64,000 nt of DNA from Paenibacillus arenosi (GTDB lineage Bacteria > Bacillota > Bacilli > Paenibacillales > Paenibacillaceae). A program made the position numbers and the translations under genes. The DNA lies in assembly GCF_014841135.1 (NCBI RefSeq), contig NZ_JACYTN010000001.1:1-64000 (forward strand), written 5' to 3'. Of the stretch, positions 46,280 to 56,331 are shown in pieces. Positions within the stretch are counted from its first letter, which is position 1. Every line of letters starts with the position of its first letter. The notes beneath the pieces are model-generated. The model saw nothing but the letters and a program-made list of their open reading frames with translations. It had not been told where the DNA came from and did no database searches.

Positions 46280-48616
46280 ATGCTAGAAGCTCAAAATAAC
46301 GGTAATAAACGAAGAGTGCGTCCTGTGAAAACGGGAGGATGGAAATATAGCTTAGGCATGCGTATTGTATTATTCGTTGTCCTAACGATATTTATTTATT
46401 TTTCTCTCGCACCTAAAATGCTTCCAGAAAAGTATGATATTCAAATCGGTAGTCCGGTAGAGAAAAATATTGTCGCTCCCATGCAAATTAAGGACAAGCA
46501 GGCGACGCTGAATGCTCAAGAAGAGGCAGCTGAAGGTGCACCACCTGTTTATCCAATTGTGTCGATCAAGAACGATCGGTTAATTGATAATATTTTTAAT
46601 CGGATCGAGTTGTTGAATCAAGATGAGCAGCTATCTTTCTCTGAGAAAGTGGATTTGTATCGGCGTGTGATACCACAAATGTTCGATGATTATATTCGTA
46701 CATTTATTTTGACCAGTCGCAATGCCAATACCTATTCTGCACAGTTGTTAGAAGAAGTAACAAAACGAATTGAAGAGCAGAAATATCGGGTGCCTGAAGA
46801 AACGTACATCAAAATGGCACGTCTTTCAAAAGAGGACATTGCTGAAATGAAGGTCGTAGCTCGCGATATTGTTAGTAAGTTAATGGCTGATTCCATCGCA
46901 GATGCGGCAGTAGCCAGAGCCAAAGTAGCGGAGTATGTCAATACAAGTTCATTGGATAAACGTGCAGAACGTGAAGTTGTTCAGGAGCTTGTTAGGTTAG
47001 CCATTACACCAAACAAGTTCTATGATGAGGAAGCTACGAAGAAGGCGAAGGTAGATGCTCGTGAAAATACCGCCGAAGTATTTATTAAGCAAGGTGAGCT
47101 TATTGTTCAAAAAGGCGAGATTATCACAAAAGATATGTACGATCTACTCAAAGAAAATGGTCTGTTGAAGACGGAAGTGAACTTATGGCCTCAATTTGGG
47201 CTGCTGCTTCTTTCAACGCTATTTATTGTGCTGCTAGTTATGTTTATGCGCCAGGCTAGCCATACTCATTTTAAGTACAACAACTCACAGCTGTTGATGC
47301 TGTTGTTGATTTTCGTCATTAATATTATTTTGATGGAAATTGTTTCATTTGCACAAACAGAGACAACTGCTTATATCGGTTATGTTGCTCCTGTCGCGCT
47401 TGGCGTAATGCTTATAACACTGCTGCTTGATGTCTCGCTTGCTTATGTCTCGGCTGTACTCTTCAGTATTATTGCGAGCATATTGTTAAATACTCATCAA
47501 AATATGCTGTTTGATTTCAACTATGGTCTGTTTGCGCTCGTTGTCTCTTATGCATCGATCTTTGCTATACATCGAGCAAGTCAGCGCTCAACCATACTAA
47601 AGGCTGGAATTATGATATGCATCTTTGGTGGTTTAACTGTATTGACTATAACTATGCTTAATGGTTTGCCATTGAACAGCAAAGAAACATCTTTGGCTGC
47701 GGTGTTTGCTTTTAGCAGTGGTATTGTGACGGCTGTATTGGTCATTGGGCTTATGCCGTTCTTCGAGGTTACATTCGGCATATTGTCAGCATTGAAGCTG
47801 GTCGAGCTGTCTAATCCTAATCATCCACTGCTTCGGAAGCTGTTGACAGAAACACCGGGCACTTATCATCACAGTGTGATGGTTGGTAACTTAGCGGAAC
47901 AGGCAGCGGAATCCATTGGAGCAAATGGTCTATTGTGCCGAGTTGGTGCATTTTACCATGATATAGGTAAGACGAAGCGTCCAAGTTACTTTATCGAGAA
48001 TCAGACCAATATCGATAATCCACATGATTATATCGATCCGAAGCTGAGTACTTCGATTATTGTCGCTCATGCTGGTGATGGTGCGGAAATGCTGAAAGAA
48101 TACAAGCTGCCAAAGCCAATACGAGATATTGCAGAACAGCATCATGGAACAACATTCCTGAAGTATTTTTACCATAAAGCATTGAAGCAGGCTGAAGAAC
48201 AAGGGGAAGAGCCGGATTTCACAGCGGATGATTTCCGTTATCCTGGACCTAAGGCGCAGTCAAAGGAAGCAGCAGTTGTCGGTATTGCGGATTGTGTTGA
48301 GGCAGCGGTTCGTTCGCTTCGTCAACCGACAGTGGAGCAGATCGAAAATATGATTCAAAAAATCATTAAAGATCGACTTGATGATAACCAGTTTAATGAA
48401 TGCGACTTAACGATGCGTGAACTGGATATGGTTGCTCATTCACTAAAGGAAACGGTAATGGGTATTTTCCATTCTCGTATTGAATACCCGGATGCTGCGA
48501 AGAAACAATCAGAGTTGGCTAAAGGTGACTCCAAAGCAGTTGCAGTTAGCCAGTCTAACCCTGATAACTCGTCTGGGGAAGAAACAGCTGCTGCTACGAA
48601 AGACACACTGAAGTAA
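46280..48616 (+). CDS. pgpH: 7TM-HD phosphohydrolase (YqfF/PgpH, c-di-AMP phosphodiesterase)
   Basis: A 778-residue membrane HD-domain enzyme. One N-terminal membrane segment (IVLFVVLTIFIYFSLAP), a large extracellular 7TMR-HDED domain (about 60-310), seven membrane segments (about 310-510), then a cytoplasmic HD domain with TYHHSVMVGNLAEQAA, AFYHDIGKTKRPSYF and IAEQHHGTT. In Listeria PgpH breaks down cyclic di-AMP. TTG 46271 is in frame but abuts the Shine-Dalgarno; GAGAGGG to ATG 46280 is nine bases. Follows phoH by 15 bases and precedes ybeY, the normal order. Confidence 0.94.
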   Translation: MLEAQNNGNKRRVRPVKTGGWKYSLGMRIVLFVVLTIFIYFSLAPKMLPEKYDIQIGSPVEKNIVAPMQIKDKQATLNAQEEAAEGAPPVYPIVSIKNDRLIDNIFNRIELLNQDEQLSFSEKVDLYRRVIPQMFDDYIRTFILTSRNANTYSAQLLEEVTKRIEEQKYRVPEETYIKMARLSKEDIAEMKVVARDIVSKLMADSIADAAVARAKVAEYVNTSSLDKRAEREVVQELVRLAITPNKFYDEEATKKAKVDARENTAEVFIKQGELIVQKGEIITKDMYDLLKENGLLKTEVNLWPQFGLLLLSTLFIVLLVMFMRQASHTHFKYNNSQLLMLLLIFVINIILMEIVSFAQTETTAYIGYVAPVALGVMLITLLLDVSLAYVSAVLFSIIASILLNTHQNMLFDFNYGLFALVVSYASIFAIHRASQRSTILKAGIMICIFGGLTVLTITMLNGLPLNSKETSLAAVFAFSSGIVTAVLVIGLMPFFEVTFGILSALKLVELSNPNHPLLRKLLTETPGTYHHSVMVGNLAEQAAESIGANGLLCRVGAFYHDIGKTKRPSYFIENQTNIDNPHDYIDPKLSTSIIVAHAGDGAEMLKEYKLPKPIRDIAEQHHGTTFLKYFYHKALKQAEEQGEEPDFTADDFRYPGPKAQSKEAAVVGIADCVEAAVRSLRQPTVEQIENMIQKIIKDRLDDNQFNECDLTMRELDMVAHSLKETVMGIFHSRIEYPDAAKKQSELAKGDSKAVAVSQSNPDNSSGEETAAATKDTLK

Positions 48617-48653
48617 TGATCAAATAAGCAAGGCAAGAAGGAGAGTTTAATTG

Positions 48654-49151
48654 ATGAACATCAAGTTAGAGTGGAGCAACGAACAGTCCATTTACCCTAT
48701 TAGCGAAGCATTAATACAAAAGTTGGAGCGTTTGCTTGAAGAAGCGGCTCAGATGGAAGGGATCGTGGAAGGTGAAGTAGCGCTTACATTCGTCGATGAT
48801 GAACGCATCCATGAACTCAATCGTGATTATCGTCAAATTGATCGTCCAACAGATGTGCTTTCGTTCGCATTGAATGAGTCTGTGGATGAGGAAATGGACA
48901 TTTTGTACGAAGTAGAAGATGAGCAGGAGTTAGCCTCTTTAGGGGACATGCTTGGAGATATCATTATCTCTACAGAACGCGCTCATGCTCAGGCTGACGA
49001 ATATGGTCATTCACTGGATAGAGAAATTGGCTTCTTGTTCGTGCACGGATTCCTTCATTTGATCGGTTACGACCATCAGGATGATGAGAGTGAACGTGTA
49101 ATGATGGACAAGCAGGAAGCGGTTCTCTCCAAGATCGGGTTGACACGATAA
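48654..49151 (+). CDS. ybeY: rRNA maturation endoribonuclease YbeY
   Basis: A 165-residue YbeY with the zinc motif [11 protein letters not shown] intact (HGxLHLxGYDH) and the earlier TDVLSFA. It trims the 3' end of 16S rRNA and takes part in ribosome quality control. AAGGAG at 48638-48643 serves TTG 48651 or ATG 48654; ATG is preferred. Its TAA shares a base with the dgkA ATG. Confidence 0.96.
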   Translation: MNIKLEWSNEQSIYPISEALIQKLERLLEEAAQMEGIVEGEVALTFVDDERIHELNRDYRQIDRPTDVLSFALNESVDEEMDILYEVEDEQELASLGDMLGDIIISTERAHAQADEYGHSLDREIGFLFVHGFLHLIGYDHQDDESERVMMDKQEAVLSKIGLTR

Positions 49152-49525
49152 TGGACTGGCGTCATAATTGGCGTCGAACGTTCCAAGCGGCAATAGACGG
49201 GATTAAGTATGCATATGCTACGCAGCGCAATATGCGAGTGCATATATATGCTTCTACCATTGTTATACTGCTTGGCATACTGTTAGGTGTTAATACGAGC
49301 GAGTGGCTATGGCTCTTGCTTAGTATCACAGTTGTAATCGCAGCAGAACTCATGAATACTGCAATTGAAGCAGTAGTAGATATGGTCATGCCGGATCAGC
49401 ATCCGCTGGCTAAGATAGCGAAAGATACCGCCGCCGGAGCCGTTTTGGTAACGGCGGCGTTCGCCGTTATAACCGGAGCTATTATATTTGGTGGGCGATT
49501 CGTAAGTATGATTGGTACACTGTAA
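49151..49525 (+). CDS. dgkA: Diacylglycerol kinase family protein (undecaprenol kinase type)
   Basis: A 124-residue three-helix membrane kinase. The signature AAELMNTAIEAVVDMV carries the catalytic Glu and Asn; KDTAAGAVLV follows. In Gram-positive bacteria this enzyme phosphorylates undecaprenol for cell-wall lipid carriers rather than diacylglycerol. It overlaps ybeY by one base (TAATG), so translation is coupled. Confidence 0.93.
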   Translation: MDWRHNWRRTFQAAIDGIKYAYATQRNMRVHIYASTIVILLGILLGVNTSEWLWLLLSITVVIAAELMNTAIEAVVDMVMPDQHPLAKIAKDTAAGAVLVTAAFAVITGAIIFGGRFVSMIGTL

Positions 49526-49588
49526 ATTTTGTTGTAATATGAAGATGTGAGGATTTATATCCAATCCTGAATATGAGGAGTTGACATC

Positions 49589-50026
49589 ATGGATAAACAA
49601 CAATTGATGGAATTGGCAAGACAAGCGAGGGAGCGTGCTTACACGCCATATTCGCACTTTAAGGTAGGTGCTGCCTTGTTGGACAGCGAAGGAAACGTTC
49701 ACATGGGCTGCAATGTAGAAAATGCTGCTTATGGTCCTACTAATTGTGCAGAGCGGACGGCATTGTTCCGTGCAATCGCGGATGGCTGTAGCGCGAAGTC
49801 TTTCAAAGCTATCGCAGTCATTGGAGACACCACTGCTCCTATAACTCCTTGTGGGGTATGTCGTCAAGTTCTAGTTGAATTATGTTCTGCTGACATGCCC
49901 GTTTACATGGGCAACTTGAACGGTCAATTAGTAGAGACTACGATTGGTGAATTACTCCCGGGTGCATTTGATGTATCCAGCCTAGACAGTTCAGCTTCAC
50001 GTGCTGAAGGCTTGGCAAATAGCTAA
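49589..50026 (+). CDS. cdd: Cytidine deaminase
   Basis: A 145-residue homotetrameric-type cytidine deaminase. Zinc ligands and the catalytic Glu are in NCAERTAL and TPCGVCRQ. It converts cytidine and deoxycytidine to uridine forms in pyrimidine salvage. A GAGGAG sequence precedes ATG 49589. The C-terminus has about 15 extra polar residues (SSLDSSASRAEGLANS) beyond the usual end. Confidence 0.96.
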   Translation: MDKQQLMELARQARERAYTPYSHFKVGAALLDSEGNVHMGCNVENAAYGPTNCAERTALFRAIADGCSAKSFKAIAVIGDTTAPITPCGVCRQVLVELCSADMPVYMGNLNGQLVETTIGELLPGAFDVSSLDSSASRAEGLANS

Positions 50027-50060
50027 TAGAGGATTAATTTTGTTACTGCACACGAAAAGG

Positions 50061-50195
50061 GAGCAGAATCAGCCTGAAGAAACGTAAGTGTTCGCCTTTG
50101 TAGTCAAGTTCTAACCTTATGTATACAATAAAAAGAGAACTTGATTACGACGGCGCTCGGAAGCTTGATCTGCTCACAACTAGTAGGCAAACACT
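50061..50195. repeat. Nested inverted-repeat element upstream of era
   Basis: Inner arms GTAGTCAAGTTCT (50100-50112) and AGAACTTGATTAC (50136-50148), flanking CGCC/GGCG, and outer GAGCAGAATCA with TGATCTGCTC (to 50175) form one imperfect hairpin of about 115 bases. A further AGTGTTCGCCT (50087-50097) can instead pair with AGGCAAACACT (50185-50195), which would cross the outer helix. No T-run follows. It may be a small mobile element or a switching RNA leader of era. Confidence 0.55.
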
Positions 50196-50237
50196 GTTAT
50201 TATAAAGAAAAGTTATAAAGAAGATTAGGAGTACAAC

Positions 50238-51143
50238 ATGAACAATAAATCATCTTACAAATCCGGATTTGTCGCAATCGTAGGTCGTCCAAATGTGGGG
50301 AAATCAACACTGATGAACCATGTTATCGGCCAAAAGATTGCGATTATGTCGGATAAACCACAAACGACGCGTAACAAAATTCACGGTGTTTATACGCAAG
50401 AATCATCTCAAATCGTATTTTTGGATACTCCGGGTATTCATAAACGCACATCAAAGCTTGGTGACTATATGAATCAGGTAGCGCTCAACACGTTGAATGA
50501 AGTTGAGGCAGTGCTGTTCTTAGTGGATGTTGCTGCTGGTTTTGGCGGGGGAGATCGTTTTGTAATTGAACAATTGAAACAAGTTAAAACACCGGTTATT
50601 CTTGTCATGAACAAAATTGACCAAGTTCGCCCTGATGAAGTACCTGCGATGATTCAGCAGTACAATGCAATGCATGAGTTTGCGGCTATTGTTCCGATAT
50701 CTGCCTTGCAAGGAAACAATGTAGATCGTTTGCTTCAAGTGCTGCACGGCTACTTGCCAGAAGGACCACAATACTATCCAGATGATCAGATCACGGATCA
50801 TCCAGAACAATTCGTTGTGGCAGAGCTTGTTCGTGAAAAAATATTGCATGCGACACGTGAAGAAATTCCACATTCTATCGCTGTAACAATAGAAGATATG
50901 CGTGTGCAGGAAAATGGTGTAGTCTACATTTCAGCTGTTATTTTTGTTGAGCGTGACTCCCAAAAAGGAATTATTATCGGCAAGCAAGGTGCCCTACTTA
51001 AGCAAGTAGGTAAGCAAGCCCGTAGAGACATTGAGACGCTACTTGGATCTCGTACATTTATCGAGTTGTGGGTCAAAGTGAAAAAGGACTGGCGTAACCA
51101 AGATCGTGTGCTCAAGGATCTAGGATTCCGTCACGACGTGTAG
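50238..51143 (+). CDS. era: GTPase Era
   Basis: A 301-residue Era GTPase needed for 30S subunit assembly. G1 is [11 protein letters not shown]2 lies in [11 protein letters not shown]3 is FLDTPGIH, G4 is MNKIDQV, and the C-terminal KH domain has [21 protein letters not shown]. It binds the 3' end of 16S rRNA. AGATTAGGAG precedes ATG 50238. Usual position between cdd and recO. Confidence 0.97.
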   Translation: MNNKSSYKSGFVAIVGRPNVGKSTLMNHVIGQKIAIMSDKPQTTRNKIHGVYTQESSQIVFLDTPGIHKRTSKLGDYMNQVALNTLNEVEAVLFLVDVAAGFGGGDRFVIEQLKQVKTPVILVMNKIDQVRPDEVPAMIQQYNAMHEFAAIVPISALQGNNVDRLLQVLHGYLPEGPQYYPDDQITDHPEQFVVAELVREKILHATREEIPHSIAVTIEDMRVQENGVVYISAVIFVERDSQKGIIIGKQGALLKQVGKQARRDIETLLGSRTFIELWVKVKKDWRNQDRVLKDLGFRHDV

Positions 51144-51262
51144 CAGACAACATATCACTTATACATCCAGCACATGTCCATTTTTTGCAAAGGATAATCC
51201 CCTTCTGCTAGCACATGCTAGTGTTGAAGACAACGTCATGTCCGACGAAAGGGGATAACACA

Positions 51263-51400
51263 ATGCGTGATTTCTCATGGAATGTGTTCGCAATGACTGG
51301 TGATGTAGATGCATATTTGTTGTATAAGCATATAGCTCAGGTTCGAGATGCTGTTCCTATAGACGTTGAACCTGTGCAACCGTCAGAGCATGCGGAGTAA
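51263..51400 (+). CDS. yqzL: YqzL-like small protein
   Basis: A 45-residue protein: MRDFSWNVFAMTGDVDAYLLYK, then a short acidic end. The pattern FSWxxFxxTGxxxxYLLYK is that of YqzL, a tiny conserved protein between era and recO in bacilli, of unknown function. AAAGGGG precedes ATG 51263. It stops 29 bases before recO. Confidence 0.88.
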   Translation: MRDFSWNVFAMTGDVDAYLLYKHIAQVRDAVPIDVEPVQPSEHAE

Positions 51401-51429
51401 GTGATCGCTTGTCACATGGGAGGGACAAG

Positions 51430-52233
51430 GTGTTATATCGCATAGAAGGTATTGTCATCCGCAGTATGGATTATGGGGAAGGCAACAAGATTATAACGCT
51501 GTGTACGAAGTCTCACGGCAAAGTAGGCGTGCTCGTTCGCGGGGCCAAAAAAGTACGCAGCCGCCATGGTGCAGCCACACAATTGTTTACGTTTGGTGAG
51601 TATGTATTTTTTCGCGGTATGGGCTCGATTGGCACTTTGAACGCATGCGAAATTACGGAACCGAATCATAGGCTACGAGAACAGCTCCATCTGGCGGCGT
51701 ACGCGTCGTACGTGGTGGAGCTTGTTGATCGTGGATTGCAAGATGAAGAAGCCGGGGGCGCGATGTTTGATCAATTGCTTGCCTATATGCGAGCGATTCG
51801 AGCAGGCAAAGATGCGCAGGTAACGACGCATATATTTGAAATGAAGCTGTGCCAAGCTGTAGGGGTTGCCCCGTCTGTAGACAGTTGCGTGGTCTGTGGT
51901 AGAACTGATGAGTTAACGGGGTTTGGATGGAGGCTTGGAGGAGCGATTTGCTCGCGATGTCGACCTCGTGAACATAGCCGTTACATTTGTTCAGGCAACA
52001 TACTGAAGCTCATGCAAGTCTTTATTAAGACGGATTTACGAAGACTGGGTGATATTACGCTCAAACAAGAAACGAAACTTCAGCTTCGAGACTGCATGCG
52101 TGGTTATATGGATACTCACATAGGGGTTCGTTGTAAATCGCTGCAATTCCTTGAACAGATGGAGAAGTATGATCTTGCTCCACTTCCATCTGTTGATAAA
52201 GCAGTGGAGGAGCAAGGGGAAAACAGTGAATGA
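51430..52233 (+). CDS. recO: DNA repair protein RecO
   Basis: A 267-residue RecO, which anneals DNA and helps RecR load RecA onto gaps. The N-terminal OB fold begins MLYRIEGIVIRSMDYGEGNKI; the zinc finger is CVVCGRTDEL...ICSRC. GTG 51430 is chosen because GGGAGGG (51418-51424) is five bases upstream; an earlier in-frame TTG at 51409 would lie ahead of that site. Confidence 0.95.
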   Translation: MLYRIEGIVIRSMDYGEGNKIITLCTKSHGKVGVLVRGAKKVRSRHGAATQLFTFGEYVFFRGMGSIGTLNACEITEPNHRLREQLHLAAYASYVVELVDRGLQDEEAGGAMFDQLLAYMRAIRAGKDAQVTTHIFEMKLCQAVGVAPSVDSCVVCGRTDELTGFGWRLGGAICSRCRPREHSRYICSGNILKLMQVFIKTDLRRLGDITLKQETKLQLRDCMRGYMDTHIGVRCKSLQFLEQMEKYDLAPLPSVDKAVEEQGENSE

Positions 52234-52262
52234 TAATCTAAGTTGTCCTTCCACTGCATTGC

Positions 52263-52291
52263 TTGACTAAAGTTGAGTCATTCGATATGAT
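52263..52291 (+). promoter_or_regulatory. Sigma-A promoter of the glyQS T-box leader
   Basis: TTGACT (52263-52268) and TATGAT (52286-52291), 17 bases apart, roughly 25 bases before the start of the T-box structure. Confidence 0.7.
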
Positions 52292-52317
52292 ATAATTTAT
52301 TAATCAATTTAATAACA

Positions 52318-52550
52318 TGCAGTGATGAAGTAAGTAGTTCGATCCTCAATTCGATAATAGCGATTCAGGGATGGTGGAAGCCTGAGCGAATGGACGAATG
52401 AAACGGCACTTCGGAGCATGGATAACTCAAAGTGGATAATTGCGAATTGATGGAGTCACGTTGGAATCGCGATTATCAAGTAGGGTGGAACCGCGGGATA
52501 CAACTCTCGTCCCTATGTCTGGCAGCAGACGTAGGGGCGGGAGTTTTTTT
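52318..52550 (+). ncRNA. Glycine T-box riboswitch
   Basis: The T-box sequence AGGGTGGAACCGCG is at 52482-52495, pairing with the 3' end of uncharged tRNA. The distal stem I loop GGGATGGTGGAAGCC lies at about 52370-52381. The specifier is read as GGC (52405-52407) followed by A, a glycine codon, agreeing with the glyQS genes downstream. The terminator stem at 52503-52544 ends in a T-run; uncharged tRNA-Gly would favour the antiterminator and allow transcription. Confidence 0.93.
52503..52550 (+). terminator. T-box terminator
   Basis: CGTCCCTATGTCTG pairs with CAGACGTAGGGGCG around GCAG, with ACTC/GAGT extending, followed by seven Ts. Confidence 0.93.
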
Positions 52551-52615
52551 GTATACTCACACTCGTGCTCATAACGTCAGAGCTGAAACTATTCGTGTAA
52601 GGAGTGAACAGTCGC

Positions 52616-53503
52616 ATGAATTTTCAACAAATCATTTTGACTTTGCAAAATTTCTGGGCAAAGCAAAACTGTATCATCGTGCAGCCGTATGATGTCGAAA
52701 AGGGTGCCGGTACGATGAACCCAATGACATTCCTTCGTTCTATTGGGCCCGAGCCTTGGAATGTTGCTTATGTAGAGCCTTCTCGTCGACCAGGAGACGG
52801 TCGTTATGGTGAGAATCCGAACCGTCTTTATCAGCACCATCAATTCCAAGTTATTATGAAGCCTTCACCAGACAACATTCAAGAATTGTACTTGGAAAGC
52901 TTGCAACAGCTTGGCATTGATCCTTTGGCACATGATATCCGCTTTGTAGAGGATAACTGGGAATCGCCGACACTAGGTGCATGGGGACTAGGCTGGGAAG
53001 TATGGCTTGACGGCATGGAGATTACACAGTTCACTTACTTCCAACAAGTAGGTGGAATCGATGCGAATCCAGTAGCAGTAGAGATCACATACGGACTAGA
53101 GCGTCTAGCATCTTATATTCAAGAAAAAGAAAATGTATTCGATCTGGAATGGGTAGAGGGCATTACTTACGGTGATGTATTCCTACAGCCTGAATTCGAG
53201 CACTCTAAATATACATTTGAAGTTAGTGACACAGCGATGTTGTTCAATTTGTTCAACACGTATGAGCAAGAAGCGAAGCGTGCGATGGATGAGCATTTGG
53301 TATTCCCAGCGTATGATTATGTGCTGAAATGCTCGCATACGTTCAACTTGTTGGACGCACGTGGTGCAATCAGTGTAACAGAGCGTACAGGATTTATTAC
53401 ACGTGTACGCAACTTGGCTCGCCAAGTAGCAGCTACTTACTATGAAGAGCGCGAGAAGCTTGGCTTCCCGTTGTTGAAGAAGGGAGAGAACCAAGATGCC
53501 TAA
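52616..53503 (+). CDS. glyQ: Glycine-tRNA ligase alpha subunit
   Basis: A 295-residue GlyRS alpha chain with the class II catalytic core: [35 protein letters not shown] and [11 protein letters not shown]. With GlyS it forms the alpha2-beta2 enzyme that charges tRNA-Gly. GTG 52604 is in frame but overlaps AAGGAG; ATG 52616 gives the usual [13 protein letters not shown] start. Controlled by the T-box immediately upstream. Overlaps glyS by eight bases. Confidence 0.97.
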   Translation: MNFQQIILTLQNFWAKQNCIIVQPYDVEKGAGTMNPMTFLRSIGPEPWNVAYVEPSRRPGDGRYGENPNRLYQHHQFQVIMKPSPDNIQELYLESLQQLGIDPLAHDIRFVEDNWESPTLGAWGLGWEVWLDGMEITQFTYFQQVGGIDANPVAVEITYGLERLASYIQEKENVFDLEWVEGITYGDVFLQPEFEHSKYTFEVSDTAMLFNLFNTYEQEAKRAMDEHLVFPAYDYVLKCSHTFNLLDARGAISVTERTGFITRVRNLARQVAATYYEEREKLGFPLLKKGENQDA

Positions 53504-55571
53504 ACATTTGCTCCTAGAACTAGGACTTGAAGAAGTGCCGGCGCGTTTCGTACGTGGTGCTATTGAGCAGTTGCAAGAGCGTGTGGAGCGTTGGTTGGAG
53601 CAATCTCGTATTGCCCATGAAGGCGTCAAAGCATATGCAACTCCACGTCGTCTTGCTATCGTTGTACAACATGCAGCTGACAAGCAGACAGATGTGCATG
53701 AGGAAGTGAAAGGACCTGCTCGTAAGATTGCTGTAGATGATCAAGGGCAATGGTCTAAGGCTACACTTGGTTTTGCTCGCTCTCAAGGCGTAGATCCTGA
53801 GCAGCTGTTCTTCAAAGAGTTGAATGGTGTTGAATACATTTACGCAAACAAAAGCAGCATTGGTACGGATACGGCTGATGTGTTGGCAGAAGGCTTAACA
53901 AGCATTGTTCACGCGATGACGTTCCCTAAAAACATGAGATGGGGCGGCTATGAAATGCGCTTCGTTCGCCCAATTCGTTGGGTTGTCGCGTTATTTGGCA
54001 GTGACATCATTCCTATCGAATTTACCGGCGTTCAAGCAGGTAATGTATCACGCGGACATCGCTTCTTAGGTGAAGAGACTGTCATTACAAGTGCTGAACA
54101 ATACGTAGAGCGTCTTCGTGAACAGCACGTTATCGTTGATATAGAAGAGCGTAAAGCACTTATCGTCAGCCAGTTGGAGAAGCTAGCTGCTGAGAAGCAA
54201 TGGAATATTTCTATTAAGGAAGACTTGTTGGAAGAGGTATTGTTCCTTGTTGAATATCCGACTGCGTTGTTCGGTACATTTGATGAGTCATTCCTTCATA
54301 TACCACAAGACGTACTCATTACTTCGATGCGAGAGCACCAGCGCTACTTCCCTGTACTTGATGCACAAAATCAATTGCTGCCTTATTTCGTCACAGTACG
54401 CAATGGTGATGATAAAGGTCTTGATATTGTTGCAAAAGGCAATGAAAAAGTTCTTCGCGCTCGTCTGTCCGACGCGAAATTCTTCTATCAGGAAGATCAA
54501 AAGCTTCGCATTGAAGATTGCGTGAAGAAACTCGATTCTATCGTGTTCCACGAAGAGTTGGGTACGCTTGGAGACAAAGTACGTCGTATTCGTGCGATTG
54601 CGGATAAATTGGCAGCAGTCGTTAAGGCTGATGATCAGGTAACTGTGCAAGTAAGCCGTGCAGCCGATATCTGTAAATTCGATTTGGTTACGCAAATGGT
54701 ATACGAATTCCCTGAGCTGCAAGGTCAAATGGGTGAGGACTACGCGTTGAAATTGAATGAAGATGCTGAGGTGGCACGTGCGATTAACGAGCACTATAAG
54801 CCTCGTTTCGCTGGTGATACAGCACCGGCTTCACTTGTCGGTCAGCTTGTAAGCTTGGCAGATAAAATGGATACGTTGGTGGGCTGCTTTGCAATTGGTA
54901 TTATTCCGACTGGTTCCCAAGACCCATATGCATTGCGCCGTCAAGCTACAGGTATCGTACAAATGATTGTGGAACAAAATGTACCGCTTACTTTGTCACA
55001 ATTGTTCGATGTTGCACTGGATGTGCAGGAACAAGCACAATTATTGAAACGTAATCGCGTTGACGTACGTAATGATTTATATGACTTCTTTGGTCTACGT
55101 GTCAAAAATGTATTGTCCGAGGAAGTTCGCTATGACGTAGTAGACGCTGTGCTGGCAGCTGGTTACGATGATGTGAAGCTTACGATTGCACGCGGTAAGT
55201 CCTTGATGAATGCTGTTCAGCAGGAGGCGTTCAAGACAACAGTAGAATCCTTCAATCGTGTTGCTAACTTAGCAGCTAAGGCTGAGCATGCAGATGTGAA
55301 AGAAGAGCTGTTTGAGCAAGATCAAGAACGTGAGCTGTATGTAAGCTGGAAATTGGCACATGAGCAGATCGAGCGTTCGATTCAACAGCCTGAACAAGTT
55401 CTAATCGAGCTTGGCAAGCTGGAGCAGCCGATTACTGCATTCTTTGACGATGTCATGGTTATGGCCAAGGATGAGGCAGTGAAAAATAATCGTCTAGCTC
55501 TGTTGAAGCTGATTGCGAATGATCTTTATCGCTATGCTGATTTCTCTAAGTTAGTGTGGGCGTCTGTCTAA
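53496..55571 (+). CDS. glyS: Glycine-tRNA ligase beta subunit
   Basis: A 691-residue GlyRS beta chain: [22 protein letters not shown] at the N-terminus, [22 protein letters not shown], the HD-like middle domain and a C-terminal anticodon-binding DALR domain ([18 protein letters not shown]). It recognises and holds tRNA-Gly. The start overlaps the glyQ end by eight bases. A terminator follows. Confidence 0.97.
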   Translation: MPKHLLLELGLEEVPARFVRGAIEQLQERVERWLEQSRIAHEGVKAYATPRRLAIVVQHAADKQTDVHEEVKGPARKIAVDDQGQWSKATLGFARSQGVDPEQLFFKELNGVEYIYANKSSIGTDTADVLAEGLTSIVHAMTFPKNMRWGGYEMRFVRPIRWVVALFGSDIIPIEFTGVQAGNVSRGHRFLGEETVITSAEQYVERLREQHVIVDIEERKALIVSQLEKLAAEKQWNISIKEDLLEEVLFLVEYPTALFGTFDESFLHIPQDVLITSMREHQRYFPVLDAQNQLLPYFVTVRNGDDKGLDIVAKGNEKVLRARLSDAKFFYQEDQKLRIEDCVKKLDSIVFHEELGTLGDKVRRIRAIADKLAAVVKADDQVTVQVSRAADICKFDLVTQMVYEFPELQGQMGEDYALKLNEDAEVARAINEHYKPRFAGDTAPASLVGQLVSLADKMDTLVGCFAIGIIPTGSQDPYALRRQATGIVQMIVEQNVPLTLSQLFDVALDVQEQAQLLKRNRVDVRNDLYDFFGLRVKNVLSEEVRYDVVDAVLAAGYDDVKLTIARGKSLMNAVQQEAFKTTVESFNRVANLAAKAEHADVKEELFEQDQERELYVSWKLAHEQIERSIQQPEQVLIELGKLEQPITAFFDDVMVMAKDEAVKNNRLALLKLIANDLYRYADFSKLVWASV

Positions 55572-55591
55572 AGTAAACCTGATTGCAGAAT

Positions 55592-55640
55592 GCGGAATGT
55601 GCAGAACAGGCTAATGTTCAGCTCATTCCGCACTTTTTTC
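55592..55640 (+). terminator. Terminator after glyQS
   Basis: GCGGAATG (55592-55599) pairs with CATTCCGC (55624-55631), then ACTTTTTTC. Confidence 0.85.
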
Positions 55641-55821
55641 TGCTTGTTCGACAAAATTCTACAAAAATTTATAGAGTTCACTTCTTACAAGCAGGATTTT
55701 TCATGTTGGCAGCGTATATAATATAGACGATACTGATTCGTTGCACAGTTGTGTCCTTAACAACTTGCAATTATTTGTATCCCAATTATGACTAGCAGGC
55801 GGATTAAGCATGGAGAAAAGG

Positions 55822-56295
55822 ATGTCCTTACATCGCATTATTGTCGATGCGGATGCTTGTCCAGTAAAAGTCGAAATTATGACGATTGCTGAACAGTATC
55901 ACGTTCACGCTTTATTTATAGCTTCTTACGCCGCATATCAGAATAACTCACTATCATCCAGTTATGTCCGCAGTATTTATGTGGATCAAGGCTTTCAAGC
56001 AGCAGATATGTATATTGCAAACGAAGCGCGGTCAGGTGACATAGTCGTGACGAATGACTATGGATTGGCCGCGCTATGTTTGCCCCGGGGATGCAACGTA
56101 TTGACGCCTCGAGGAAAAGAGTTACATATTGGCAATGTGGATGAACTGCTTGAACAACGCCATTTTTCTGCTAAGGCACGGCGAGCAGGCCAGCGTACGA
56201 AGGGACCAAAAGCAATGACGCTCGAGGATCGAGAGAAATTCCAACATGAACTGACAAAAGTTTTGCTCAGGCAGCAGGAGAACCACTCCCTCTAG
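55822..56295 (+). CDS. yqxD: UPF0178 (YaiI/YqxD) family protein
   Basis: A 157-residue protein with RIIVDADACPVK at the start and VVTNDYGLAALCLPRG, then the basic GQRTKGPKAMTLEDR. This is the YaiI/YqxD family, a PIN-like fold of unknown function, next to dnaG also in B. subtilis. ATG 55810 is in frame; GGAG at 55812-55815 is placed for ATG 55822, and the family usually begins close to the VDADACP motif. Confidence 0.9.
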   Translation: MSLHRIIVDADACPVKVEIMTIAEQYHVHALFIASYAAYQNNSLSSSYVRSIYVDQGFQAADMYIANEARSGDIVVTNDYGLAALCLPRGCNVLTPRGKELHIGNVDELLEQRHFSAKARRAGQRTKGPKAMTLEDREKFQHELTKVLLRQQENHSL

Positions 56296-56331
56296 CGAAT
56301 TAGTATTACGTGTTTCTATGAAGGTGATAAT

